Counted from the first letter of the stretch, positions 10,862-23,689 are shown. The stretch is DNA of 64,000 nucleotides from Hermodice carunculata (GCA_964020975.1 OZ026626.1:10173060-10237059); one strand, 5' to 3'. Numbers and translations are program-made. The notes: a model not told the origin generated them from the sequence alone.

Positions 10862-12606
10862 CCATGAACTTACTTACAGCTCTGGTCTTCTATTCAAATT
10901 GCGTAAAAATGGGATTTCCGGTAATTTACTTGATTGGTTCTGTGATTATTTAAGTAATCAATATCAACGAGTCGTCTTGAAGGGACTGTCCTCTAGCTGG
11001 GGAAAAATTTGTGCAGGTGTTCCATAAGGCAGCGTACTCGGACCACTCTTATTTCTGATCTACATTAATGATATTGTGGATCTGGTTAAATGTAAAATTA
11101 AACTCTTTGCAGATGACACTACCCTTTACTTAGATATTGAAGACCCAGCTGAAGCTGCTGAAACTATTAACTCCGATCTACCTGCCATAAATCAGTTGTC
11201 ACATGACTGGCTGGTTACATTCAACGCATCCAAAACTGATTCTATGCTTGTTTCTCGCAAAACTAATTCTCCCATCCATCCACCTTTCTATTTTCAAGAT
11301 CATGTCCTACAAGATGTCCAACAACACAAACATCTTGGTGTCACATTACGTTCAGATCTTCGATGGACTGATCACATAACGAAAATTACTAACAAATCTA
11401 TCAAATTAGTAAATATTATGAAGAGTTTAAAGTTTACTTTGGATAGAACAACTCTAGAAACCATCTATATGGCCTTCGTAAGACCCCTTCTTGAATATAG
11501 CAGCCAAGTGTGGGGTGGTTCTACAGTGTCCGAGGAGGTTAAACTTGAAAATGTTCAGTTAGAGGCCGCCCGCGTTGTCACAGGTGCAATGCGACGGACC
11601 AGCAGCGCCAAATTATACGAGGAAACGGGATGGCATACCCTGACAAAATGGCGCGAATTGTCTAATCTATCACTAATGTATAAAATCGTGAACAACCTTG
11701 CCCCAGATATGCTGTGCTCCCTAATTCCCTCGGTTCCGGATCCTCACTTACAAGCTCCCAATACCTGTCAAAAATTTGATCTTCCACGTTTCAAGGTCTG
11801 CACTGTCCTCTTCGACAAATCCTTCTTTCCTTCCACAGTGAGACTATGGAACGAGTTACCTGTAGACATACGAAAATCTCCTTCTATTTCAGTATTTAAA
11901 TCTAAAATATCACATCCTGTAGAGAGATCATTGGCATTTGACGAATTGTCTAATTTTGGTGACAGATTCAATGCTATTCAACATACCCGCTTAAGTTTAG
12001 GTGCTAACCAGTTAAATTCACATTTATGCAAGATTGGTGTTAAAGATTCGGCGACATGTCCATGCGGCTTAGCCTCTGAAGATGTGTGGCATTCCTTTTT
12101 TTTCTGTCCTTTATATACTGTCTTCCGTTCCAAATTACACACGGAAATAGCAAGATACGCACCTTTCACATTGCAAACAGTGTTATATGGTTCTGCCATT
12201 TGTTCTCTTCCCGACAATTTTCAAAATATTTGCAGCAGTCCATGAATATATAGCCAGCAGTGGACGCTTTAAGCGTGCGGGTATTGGTTGACTCATACAT
12301 TGTTTATATCTATGCAAGGTAGGGTTGTACCCTCCTCACAACAGGGCATGGTTATCATATCATTTATCTGGGTCATTGGTATGGAACACGACAATCCTGT
12401 TACAGTACATGGAGAACTGTATGTTCTGTCTGTTTCGTCATAGCTTCGTCTTCTTGTTTACGTTACTGTGTGTTTGGTTCCGCCCTGTTCTTGCGTCTTC
12501 CTTATGCCAGAGAGATTCATATAGGGCCGAACCCTCTTTCTCAATCGCGACATTGCTACCAAATGTACTTCAATGAGTTTGTTGCAAAATAAAAATATGT
12601 TTAAAC
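10862..12606 (+). mobile_element. 5'-truncated LINE (copy A) with RT and zinc-knuckle tail
   Basis: The plus strand encodes the RT palm: LLDWFCDYLSNQYQRVVLKG, then a GVP*GSVLGPLLFLIYINDI block (one TAA), then LFADDTTLYLDIED with the catalytic FADD. A long open frame (11076-12245, 389 codons) continues to the C terminus, where CPCGLASEDVWHSFFFCPLY forms the cysteine/histidine motif often found after RT in jockey/CR1-like LINEs. The 3' UTR ends in AATAAAAATATG at about 12606 and matches the 3' end of the LINE at 55.6 kb. The TAA is the only visible break in about 460 codons, so this copy is comparatively young. Confidence 0.85.
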
Positions 12607-13106
12607 CAACTTACTTTCGTAAGTTTGAGGTTAAAAAGTTTTACACATCACTATCTGATGAAGATAAACTTCTCACGGAAGTAAATTCTCACAGTGTCTT
12701 GTGGCAAATTAATAGAATATTGGTTTCTTCGTGTATATGGCTACCATTGTACTCTCTTAATTAGAATGAGGGACCCTAAGAGCTAGACCAGACCCTTTTT
12801 TTGTGAGAAGTCCTTTCCATCTCCCTTGTCCAGTTCAAGAAACAAAGTAGACTCTCATCTGCCCTGGTTCTGGTGAAAGTATATATGTGTCTCTTTCACA
12901 AGAATTTTATTTGTTCTAAAAGATTACCAGAACATGTGCAGACGAGAGAGCAGAAAAGGCATCTCACTGCAGTGCAACCCCAAGCATGAAGTGTTTCACA
13001 GGTGGACGTACTGAGCAAGAAGTTTGTGGCACCCAGGCAGAAGCCATCACTATTTTGTGCCTCCTTGATGTGGATCTGCTACCTGGATTTGTGCTATGTA
13101 GATTAA
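12607..13106. other. no recognisable feature
   Basis: Unique-looking sequence. Positions 13054-13105 resemble 15605-15657 over about 50 bp (TGATGTGNATCTGCTANNTGGATTTG), a short dispersed repeat of unknown kind. Confidence 0.3.
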
Positions 13107-13267
13107 GGAATTCAGTATGGCGTGGCATTCATTGTTGCCAATATATCACGAAGGTGGCAGTGACATGAAAGTTAGATCGCAAGCTGATGGATGAATGATC
13201 TAACAGAGTCTCATCGCCTCATGAATGATTTATTGATAACAATGAATGCCACGCTATACTTGATTCC
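13107..13267. mobile_element. 161-bp MITE with 30-bp terminal inverted repeats
   Basis: The left arm (13107-13136, GGAATTCAGTATGGCGTGGC...) and right arm (13238-13267) are inverted copies differing at about 3 of 30 positions. The 101-bp interior has no coding capacity. This is the architecture of a non-autonomous DNA transposon. A target-site duplication is not clear, so the superfamily cannot be given. Confidence 0.6.
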
Positions 13268-14461
13268 TACTATAATATGGTTTCTAGTTGAAAATCTCCC
13301 AAATTTGATGCAAAAACGGGATTGACTGGTCTATTTTCAGCCGTTATCATTGCTCATGTTTATGCCATTCCCGTTTGCTTGCGAACTCCCTCCACTGCAA
13401 AATTTACCATTTTGGAGATGAGTGGGGCCATATTCGGGGGGGGGGGTAGGGGGCTGTAGGTGTGAAGATTGTACTGCTGTAAGTTACAACCTTCTAAATA
13501 GGCCTAGGCTCAAAGTATTGATCATAAAAAAACAGTGACCAAAGTATATCATAAATGTGTCTTATGCCTACATTGGGCTATAATGCATATATAGTTTTTG
13601 GGAGCATTTTTTAAAAAACGTGAAAAACCTCATAGGCACCCCTAGACAAATGATGTCCATCAAATGTGCTTTGCTGAATTTGGTTTTGTGACAAATTAAT
13701 ATATCACGGTTGAAAGTGAACGACGATGGCAAGCAGGCAAATTCTCCGTGTACTGGACGATTTTTGAAGTATTAAGTGTTCTGTCTGGATTGTTTTCTGG
13801 GACAGAGGTTTTTCAAGTGCTAAGTCTGTGCCAATTATGACAGTACTTAGCAGAGTTCATTTTGGGCGTGGAGCCAGAAGAATTGGATGCTCTGGCATGG
13901 GTAGGGCAGGCTTACGTAAAATTTTAGGCCTAGTCGTACTATTCACTGACACCTGTGAAGGTCATCTGGAGGATTATTCACCAAGTGTGTCTATGAATGC
14001 ACTAGCATCAACTTGTCATCACATGTGTGAGGATCATTCGGATAATAATTGTGGAGTAAATGCATCATAAGGTTTGTCACATTTGGTTGTTGCAGCATTG
14101 GTGGCAAGCGCTGATCGGGAGTTTACATGCACTTGAATTACCGCACCATATATCATCGACCATGGTAACTACCATTGGAACGAGGAACCAAAAATAATTA
14201 AAACATTGTATTTCGTGAAAGATATTTTTTGAACATTTGCAGTAATTTTTGTATTAAATGAACTAAGCAGCCATGCATTTCTACGCACTTTATTAAAGAT
14301 AGTAAAATAGAAATACAGAGACTCATATGAGGTGGTAATTCATTGGCAGTAAGCACAACAAAGAGAAGGGTCATCGTGATATATCAGATGTTATATCGCG
14401 CCAAACAGAGGAAACTGGGGCATTATATTCAGTCCCAGTGATTATAAATTAACAGTTGCAG
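13268..14461. other. no recognisable feature
   Basis: Contains a G-run near 13436 and otherwise nothing I can identify. Confidence 0.3.
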
Positions 14462-14639
14462 CTAGAACACCTGTACAAACCAACGGAAATCCTAACAAGG
14501 ACTGCAACAATAGACATCCTGCACCAGAACTGTAAAACAATCCCCATGATGACACCTACTCTTCACTTTGAAAGTCTCCAAACAATTAAGCTCTATTTCA
14601 CTGCCAACCCTGAGTCAATGTTTCAACGAATTGTGTCAG
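14462..14639 (+). other. possible isolated exon
   Basis: A 178-nt open interval between TTGCAG and a donor-like CAG/GTGTGT, with coding-like composition (for example PTLHFESLQTIKLYFTANPE). The acceptor is weak and the frame closes at once after the donor. The family is unknown, and it could be chance. Confidence 0.2.
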
Positions 14640-14699
14640 GTGTGTGACATTTGAGGAAATACAGTCAATTTTGAATATTTTTTTTAATTTGAGTAAATG

Positions 14700-15640
14700 T
14701 GCATTTAGGCATATCAGAAAAGAATGAAAGTCATTAGCATTTATGCCCAAAACATGTTATCAAAACAACTTATCTTAACACGACAGGGGGGTAACATGAC
14801 AGAAAACATGTAAGCCTTAAACGTCTGAAAGCTAATTTTAAAACAGAATGAGGCTAAAAGATAAAAATAAGTAGCAAAACAGACAAGTCTAAAAACTATA
14901 AAATTAATGCGGCCAAACTTTTTAAAAAATCTTTGGATATTAACAGCAAAATTTATGGGGCAAGTTAGAAAAGAATAAAAATCATTTGTATTTAAGTCAA
15001 GAGAATGCAATGAAAATGTAATATTTGTTAACGAGATGTCAAGTACAATTACGCAAGCTTCTGCAGTGACCTGAATATACAAGTCAAGAAACACTTCTCT
15101 GGAACCACCTGAATTGTTCTCCAAAGGGATATCTTTTGGGTAAATTTCGTAAGCAATTTCACAAAAAGTTTGTACATTTACACAAGCAATGTCATCAATA
15201 TATGTTGTGTTGTTTGATAATGTTGTAGCCATTTGAAAGTCCTTTTTAATCAATTTATCCATATACTTAAATTCAAACCAGGTTGAATATAAATCTGCCC
15301 GTAACTGGGAGCAGTTGCTACCCATTGGAATGCCTTTTATTTGTTGAAAAACCAATGATCCGCATTGAACAAAAGTGTTATGCAAAATTAATTATATAGC
15401 ACCTATTAAAGTTCGACAGTGTAAGATTTAATATCACGTTTTGAATATTTATTGTATGACCAGCATGCTTTCTTTGTATATGAATTGATATTTATGTAAG
15501 GTTTACCATTATGTTTAAACATTTTGCTTATGAATTCTGAAAGACAACTTTTGACATCAGCTATGTGTTGATTTGTGTACAGTGCAGAAAAGTCAAAACA
15601 TTTGAAATTTCTGTGCCCTTTTGATGTGTATCTGCTAGTT
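14700..15640 (-). mobile_element. Penelope-like element, reverse transcriptase fragment
   Basis: The minus strand carries hallmarks of Penelope-like RT. FDFSALYTN lies near 15590-15570. A 214-codon frame (15385-14741) then holds FQQIKGIPMGSNCSQLRADL, which is the PLE G-I-P-M-G block, and TTYIDDIACVN, the catalytic YIDD, followed by an EVFLDLYIQV block. No GIY-YIG endonuclease was found. The fragment is truncated at both ends and broken. Family assignment within PLEs (for example Neptune or Penelope) is not possible by eye. Confidence 0.7.
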
Positions 15641-15955
15641 GGATTTGAGCTATGTGGATAAACCTTATCACCTAGAAATTGTAATTGATCGTGTATATTG
15701 GATTATATTTGCACTATGTAAATTACTAGCCACGCAGGGGTTACCGAACGGAATTTACATCTGTAAATTTAAGGTTTGACAACCCTGGAAGATAAACTAT
15801 GAGCCATGTTTGGATAATTACAACATCAGGCCATATAGCCACACCAGAGACACCCTCTATTAGATAGGATCTGACACGGACCGCCGGATGCCAGCCACCA
15901 GACATTGATTTTCTCGGGAATCAACATGTGTGTGTACCCCCTTAGCCCCTGAGCT
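15641..15955. other. no recognisable feature
   Basis: Nothing identified between the Penelope-like fragment and the tandem array. Confidence 0.3.
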
Positions 15956-15959
15956 TCTT

Positions 15960-16870
15960 GCTGAGCAGCATGTTATGACTGTGCTGCACCTCGTCTTGTT
16001 GGGCTACATTTTGCTATTGTGTAGCATTTACTGCAGAAATGTTGTGTTACATCTGCCATGCCTGTGCTACCTCTGTTCCCGTCATGCTACATTTGTTATA
16101 ATATAACATATTGTTGCACGTGATTATGTTACACCTGTCATAATTGTGCTTCATCTGTTCCCGTCATGCTATATCTGCTATTATGCACCACATTGTTGTA
16201 CCCAATTATGTTAAACATGGCATGCCTGTACTACACCTCTTCCTGTGTTGCTAAATCTGCTATTATGTAGCATGACACTGCAGACCTGTCTTGTTACATC
16301 TGTGCTACATCTATTCCTGCCATGCCACTTCTGCTATTATGTACCATATTACTGCAGAAATGTCGTGTTACATACATGCTAGATCTATATTGTGTACCAT
16401 ATTGCTGTAGAACTGTTATGTTTACATCTGTCATGACTATTCTACATCTGTTCCTGTCATGCAACAAGCTCTATTATGTAGCATTTAACTGCAGAGTGGT
16501 TGTCTTATATCTGTGATCTGCTCCTATTATCTACATCTGCTATCATGTACCATATTACTGGCGAAGAGTTATGCTACACCTGTTATGACTTTGCTACAGC
16601 TGTTCCTGTTGTTCTACATCTGTTATTCTTAGGCATGTTACAGAGAACTGTCATGTGCCACCTGTTATGACTGTGCTACATCTGCTATAATGTAGCATAT
16701 AACAGCAGAACTGCTATGCTACATCTGCTGTTTTGAAGCAAACTGCTGCCGTACTGTGCTACATCTGTCACTGTTGTTAAATGTCATAACTGGAAGTGTG
16801 TTACATCTGTTATTACTGGAACTGTGCTACATCTGTTGTTCTACAGCTGTCAATATGTATATTGCTGAAA
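15960..16870. repeat. degenerate tandem array, about 80-bp unit
   Basis: About 11 diverged copies of a unit containing CTGCTATTATGTAGCATATTACTGCAGAA, GTGTTACATCTG and CTGTTCCTGTCATGCTACATC. Recognisable block starts fall near 16012, 16097, 16172, 16257, 16332, 16388, 16470, 16539, 16620 and 16685, giving spacings of about 56-85 bp. The units differ by many substitutions and small indels, so this is an old, unhomogenised satellite. Confidence 0.65.
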
Positions 16871-16899
16871 AACCCTGACACATCCCTCGCCTGCTTAGA

Positions 16900-17065
16900 A
16901 TTAACTTTGTGCCACTTACTTGAACTTTGACTTCAGCTTTAAATCTTGTGACTTTTCTGTTAAACGTAAAACTTGGTGCCACTTACTTAAACTTTGAACT
17001 TCAGCTCTAAGCCTTGTGACTTTTCTCTTTCTCAACAGAACTAGTGTTAAACGTAAAACTGGTTT
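16900..17065. repeat. two-copy tandem duplication
   Basis: The block GTGCCACTTACTTGAACTTTG...TTAAACGTAAAACTTG occurs twice in succession, with a 20-bp insertion in the second copy. Confidence 0.6.
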
Positions 17066-17233
17066 TAAAGATTTCCTGTATATGGGGGGGGGGGGGGCAT
17101 TTCAAGCAGATCGGGAGTAGTGAACCATCCCTATCATGTGTTTTTATTTTTTACTGTGTGGAGAATTAAAAAATCTCTTGTGGGATCACCCAAGCATCTA
17201 GATCATGGTGCTCTGCAATTAATAGTGGTGTCT

Positions 17234-18236
17234 AATCTTATGTAACTGTGTTGTGGTGACAGGACTGAGGGACATTGAGTCCGGTGTCTGTGGTCATGTG
17301 ACATCTGCAATACCCTTGACTGACCAGAACTGGACTTTGTGCACGTAGCACATAGCACAGGCCACATGGTCGCTTTAATACCCCATGAATGAATACACTA
17401 TTGCGGGCAATCAGGTGCAGGTTACCGCACTAAATAGTTCGTGGTTGTCTTTTGCTGATACCTTTGAGGGCCATTTACCTGTTATAAGCCCACTGTTTCA
17501 GATATACTATTACATGAACTTATCAGCCTGTTTGTGTTGTTTGGTTTGACAGAGACCTTTTCCATGATGAATTTTATAAACAGAGGGTGAATCACATATT
17601 CATACACCCTGACGTAATGCTGGCAAGCCGTGCTAGGAGCACGTGTTCCGTGGCTATTACAGGTAAACACTGGCATTATTTTTTATTCTAAGTACAGACT
17701 CGCCTTTTTCAACTTAAATGTGTTCAATGAATGGTGTCTGCATAACACTAACTGCATTCTTTATTTTAAAAAGTGACAGAACAAAAGTTATACGCGTTTA
17801 TGCTAGTATGTGAATTCATATTAAATATAATGGCGTTTTCATCCCCCCAGTCCAGTACAAAAGGACACAGTGGTTAGCCCTTAACCCAGTACAAGGTACA
17901 TCATGATACCTTTACTTATTGAAGCTTGTGCAAATGGCACATGCCACACACCACACGCCACGCGTCAACCATCGTGTAAACTGCCCTGGATGGAATGGCT
18001 GGCTGAGGGGATTCCCCTCTACCCAGTGCTGGGCGAGCTGCCAATTGGCTATAAAAGGCGCTGCAAATGGCCGTGCAGAAGGAGAGAGAGTTTGTGCGAG
18101 TTTATTCGGCGAGAATTGATCCTGACTCTGCTCCTGTATATGGATCTACTGTAAAATAAACGTATAAAGCATAGTTAAAGATATCTGTATGTTTATACTT
18201 CGTTAGGAATCCTAGCACACCATGGCGAAGTGTCAA
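17234..18236 (+). mobile_element. LTR-like interspersed repeat, copy 2, interrupted by a MITE
   Basis: Homologous to 1076-1604, including the same TATA box (GGCTATAAAAGG near 18050) and the same block GAGGGGATTCCCCTCTACCCAGTG. Removing 17385-17846 restores continuous alignment with the first copy, so the inner element inserted after this repeat. It ends shortly before a TA microsatellite. Confidence 0.4.
17385..17842 (-). mobile_element. 458-bp MITE, copy 1 (ATGAA termini)
   Basis: This segment is the reverse complement of 46913-47366 at roughly 85% identity. In the better-preserved copy the ends ATGAAACCACCATTAT and GCAATGGTGTATTCAT are inverted repeats of each other. Here the insertion is flanked by CCCC on both sides (17381-17384 and 17843-17846), a possible 4-bp duplication that is weak because it is homopolymeric. 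It lies inside the LTR-like repeat. A 64-codon minus-strand frame is partly preserved in both copies. Confidence 0.65.
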
Positions 18237-18243
18237 TAAATAA

Positions 18244-18321
<78 letters not shown>
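18237..18321. repeat. (TA)n microsatellite
   Basis: About 85 bp of nearly pure TA with one TAAATA interruption at the left edge. Confidence 0.95.
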
Positions 18322-18323
<2 letters not shown>

Positions 18324-18324
18324 T

Positions 18325-19085
18325 CTTTCTTTTTTCTTTCTTTCTTTACAGGCAAATTTGTCCCATATTTCATTTTGAAAGTATCACACGTAGAAACTCT
18401 AATCTTGGCATGATTATACTTCCATACATGATGTCTTCAGCTTTTGCAAATAAGGGCCAATTGAAATCTTGAATATCTCCAAAACTATTATTAGTACAGA
18501 TATCCAATCCAGCTTCAATTAATATGTTTGTAAGGCTGCCCATTTTTGTAAATTGTAGCTATTGAAATACTGCCTATTTTTGTACTTTACATGTGACCCA
18601 TAAAGATCAAAGGTCCGGGTCATTTGAGCCTTTGGAATATTGATCCATCTATAACTTGGTCAATTGTTATGCAACTTTGGTCATGTTGGGCTCAAATTGT
18701 AGCTTTTGAAACACTGCACATTTTCGTAATTTATATGTGACCTCTAAAGGTCAAACGTCATGGTCGTTTGAACCTTTGAAATTTTCGTGCAGTCATAACT
18801 CAGCAAATTTTTATCCAATTTTAAGCATGCTGGACTCAAATGGCAGCTATTGCAACACTGCACATTTGTTAAAATTAACATGTTACCTCTAAAGATCAAA
18901 GGTCAAGGATCTTTGGCCATTTGAAAGTTTCATATAGCCGTAACTTAACTCCAGTTTTGATCATGTTGGACATAAATTTTAGGTATTGTACCATGGTAAA
19001 TTTTTGTTATTTACATGGGACCTCTGAAGGTCAAAGGTCAAAGGTCAAGGGCATCGGTACTGAAATTTCATCCATTTTTAAGTTT
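18325..19085 (+). repeat. AGGTCA-core interspersed family, member 1 (left part)
   Basis: It begins with a TTTC-rich tract then TTTACAGGCAAATTTGTCCCATATT, followed by repeated core units of about 143 bp. Each core reads roughly CCATAACT...CAATTTTNATCCAATTTTGATCATGTTGG...ATTTACATGTGACCTCTAAAGGTCAAAGGTCAAGG...CCTTTGAAA. The same layout recurs at 39.6, 42.1 and partly at 41.0 and 47.6 kb. The matching right end appears at 20740-20850, so this copy may be split by the sequence in between. Confidence 0.65.
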
Positions 19086-20639
19086 GAGGACAGCTAAGAC
19101 ACCAAAAATAAACCGCAATTTAATCAATCCTAGCTTCAAATGTATTTGCCTTAAGATAAAAAAATCATATATGTTCGTACTCGTCATACTCCAATGAATA
19201 CATATGTCCCGTAGTTGGGTGTTAGTGATGTTAATTGTTGAATTGAAAGTTCACTGCAAAGCATCCACCCCATAAATGTCGATATAAGGCTCTAATTATT
19301 TGTGATAAAATCATAATTGTATCTTTATCCTGACTTATTGGCAACACAAAAAAAAACGATCTTGTGATTTTTTTTTTTTTTTTTTTTGTTTTTTGTTTTT
19401 TTTTTTTTTTTTTTTGTTTTTTTTTTTTTTTTTGTTTTTTTGTTATCCATCTTCAAAGTTTGACGTTTCAATTTTCCTTTGATTTCCAGATGTTCATTTT
19501 CTTCATTGCATAGAAAAATAAAAGAGGCAAAATTTTGAAAATCGTTGAATTTTTTTGCAGGCCTGACATTACAGAATCAAAGGCCGTTAACCAGATTAAA
19601 TTTCACCCCGTTGTTTTTTTGGAATAACCATTCTTAGGTGGGGTTCTCGTTCTATTATCCTTCCTGAGAAAACGAGCTTCATTGGCCTTTGATGTTGATC
19701 ATTTGCCTCTGAATCGATACCGTTTGCTCAAGTTGAGCTGATATTTGTACAAAACGTAATAAACATGGTCCCTTAACATGGAGAGGTTGTCAATCAACTA
19801 TTGGCCAATCACATGAATAAAAGAGCCTTTGAAGCACAGAAAACATTATTTAGCGATGTGTCAAACGGCAACAGCGACGATCTGCTTTCAGAGCGTGAAG
19901 TCATGGAGCCGGCCCTTCGGGCTCCGTGACCTCATTCCTGGCAACGAAGTAGTGTTGCCTTGCTTCGGTAGGGCGGCCTACTGCCGCTCGTGGTAAGTGG
20001 ACGGGTGGTGGGTTTGGTCTTCCGCCCCCTACCTCTCCTTCCCATTTTTAGGGATAGTGTTTTATTGTATTTACTTCTATCTGAATGCTCTATGTAGTTA
20101 CTAGTACTTACTGGTAATGACTCATGTCTGATTCAGGACAAAATTCTTTCAGATTTTCGCGGTATTTATAAATTCGCGGATTTCACGAAACCGCGAAAAT
20201 AAAGCAATTTACAGTAGCTTGTTAGATTTGTATGTACACTTTACTTAGTTAGCTTGTCCTAATTTTGTAGTTATTTTATCAATGAGTTTTGTATCACTAT
20301 TTTGTGTATTTTCTCTTTTCTGTTCACATTTATGCATATTTGATGTTTTATTTGTACTTTCATTTCCTCATTCTTGGGTTTCGATAAAATATTATTATGT
20401 ACTTGGGTATTGTTGATTAAAGTGCTAGGGTTTTTTTTTCCACGCCTGTCTTTGGTGTGCAGGACCACTGCGTAATCCATAGCGGCACGGCCTTTCAAGG
20501 GACATCGTCTGACGATTCCCGCTCCTCCTGAACATTTAAAGTCTTCCTTCATCAGAACGCGAAAAAACCAAAAGAATGACACATGGAGGTTCGGATGTCC
20601 ACATGTCTGTGGGGGGGGGTTTCTCATATTTTACTTTAG
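19086..20639. other. poly-T tract, structured GC-rich segment, no gene
   Basis: Holds a poly-T/TTTTG tract (19369-19446), a GC-rich hairpin at 19897-19933 (14-bp arms, two mismatches, 9-base loop) and a perfect 11-bp inverted repeat at 20153-20163 / 20190-20200 around GCGG-rich sequence. No coding region is recognised. Confidence 0.5.
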
Positions 20640-20739
20640 TTGAAAGCTTGAAATTTTGACAACCTAAAGAAAGGACATTCATCTTGTAAAAACAGCTAAA
20701 ATATCAAAATCGCCCATGCAAAAGTTTCTGGTGTCTTAC

Positions 20740-20850
20740 CTGTCGTTAATGAAATGCGGAGTACCAATGGATAATAGTTGTGGCATTTAACATTTACAGC
20801 TCTTGAAGCCATACAGACACATTTGCTTTGAAGCAAATCTTCCTTTCTAG
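20740..20850 (+). repeat. right terminus of the AGGTCA-core family
   Basis: Shares the block AATG(C/G)GGAGTACCAA...GTGGCATTTAACATTTACA with the ends of the copies at 40.9 and 43.6 kb. It contains the hairpin TTTGCTTTGAAGCAAA (20822-20837), then nine bases, then CTAG (20847-20850) followed by T. A hairpin placed about 10 bases before CTRR and a flanking T is the classic Helitron 3' end. Confidence 0.5.
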
Positions 20851-21046
20851 TTTTATATTGTACTTTGTATGTTATTTCAGATAGGTGTATCGCAAGTCAA
20901 GTCAAACTGTAACGCCTCGTTTCCCACCCACCCCCTTTCCTTTTACTTTCATTTTTACGTATACATGTATAATGCAATTGTCTCATGTGTCTCAAATACA
21001 AGATATTGTCAGATGTGCCGAATATACATACAATTTGTTGTCCTGT

Positions 21047-21378
21047 GTGTTTTTTTTTTCTTTTTCTTTTTCTTTTTTTTTTTTTTTTTTTGTTTTTTTT
21101 TTTTTTTTTGTGGGTTTTTTTTTTTTCGTGGGTTTTTTTTTTGTTTTTTTTTTTTTATTGTGCTATTTATTGTAGGTACGTGGGTTGTATATAGAATATT
21201 TATTATATTCTTGGTGCAATTCATACTTACAGTTTTCTTTAAATTTTTTTCCTTCTTTCTTCTTTCTTCTTCTTTTTCTTCTTCTTCCTACTCTTCCTCC
21301 TCCTCCTCTTCTACTTCTTCTCCTTCTTCTTCTCCTTCTTCTTCTTCTTCTCTCTCTTCTGCTTCTTGCTCTTCTTTC
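21047..21378. repeat. poly-T/(TTTTG) and (TTC)n pyrimidine tract
   Basis: Low-complexity pyrimidine-rich sequence in two blocks: T-runs at 21047-21159 and TTC/TCC repeats at 21242-21378. Long frames through it are artefacts. Confidence 0.9.
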
Positions 21379-21479
21379 CGCCACATAAAGTGTCCGGAGC
21401 GGTTCTAAGACACGGTGCAAGCTCCAATGTTAAAAAACTGGCATTGTAACAGACTGAGTAGGGAAGTTGTCTCGCTGAT

Positions 21480-21860
21480 TTGGAATAGCCAACATGTTTA
21501 AAATTATGTAAATTCGGGCCACTCAGGACTTCAAAAGGTCCATATCTTCCAGGCTATTGCAGATAGACACAAAATGTTAATGGACAAACATAGGGTTGTG
21601 ACACCTGCCATTATAATGGACAGTAATTGAAACTTGTAGAATTTCAAATTTTGTTAATTAGGTACATTGAAAATGTTTGAAAGTTGAATATCTCCACAAC
21701 CATTAAAGATAGAGATTCCATTCAACTTTCAATTTATATGTTTGTGGCAAACCGTGTGCAATGAACCATGAACCAAAATTGTAGGATTTTAATGTATGCA
21801 CATCAGGTGAATATGCAAAATTTAAATCTTGAATAGCTTCACAACTGTGCAGCATTTCAC
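21480..21860 (+). repeat. diverged member of the AGGTCA-core family (left portion)
   Basis: GGTCCATATCTTCCAGGCTATTGCAGATAGACACAAAA matches 47868-47905, and the following TTGAATATCTCCACAACC...TATATGTTTGTGGC resembles the section before the core units in member 1. No AGGTCA units remain here. Confidence 0.5.

Positions 21861-23609
<1,749 letters not shown>

Positions 23610-23644
<35 letters not shown>
23610..23644. repeat. (TTG)n microsatellite
   Basis: Twelve near-perfect TTG units at the start of the helicase locus. Confidence 0.9.
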
Positions 23645-23689
23645 CAAATCATGCATGCATGTGTTCCTTATCACTTATTCCGTCAAATA

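Noticed and set aside
9857-12606. Twin-primed (inverted 5') single LINE insertion
   Set aside because: The two halves encode overlapping RT regions from clearly different LINE families, so they are not parts of one element.
15960-16870. CRISPR-like array
   Set aside because: Units are degenerate throughout with no constant repeat/unique spacer alternation, and the window is eukaryotic.
21009-21420. Long frames on both strands rich in Phe, Lys, Arg or Ser
   Set aside because: They are translations of poly-T, TTTTG and TTC tracts.
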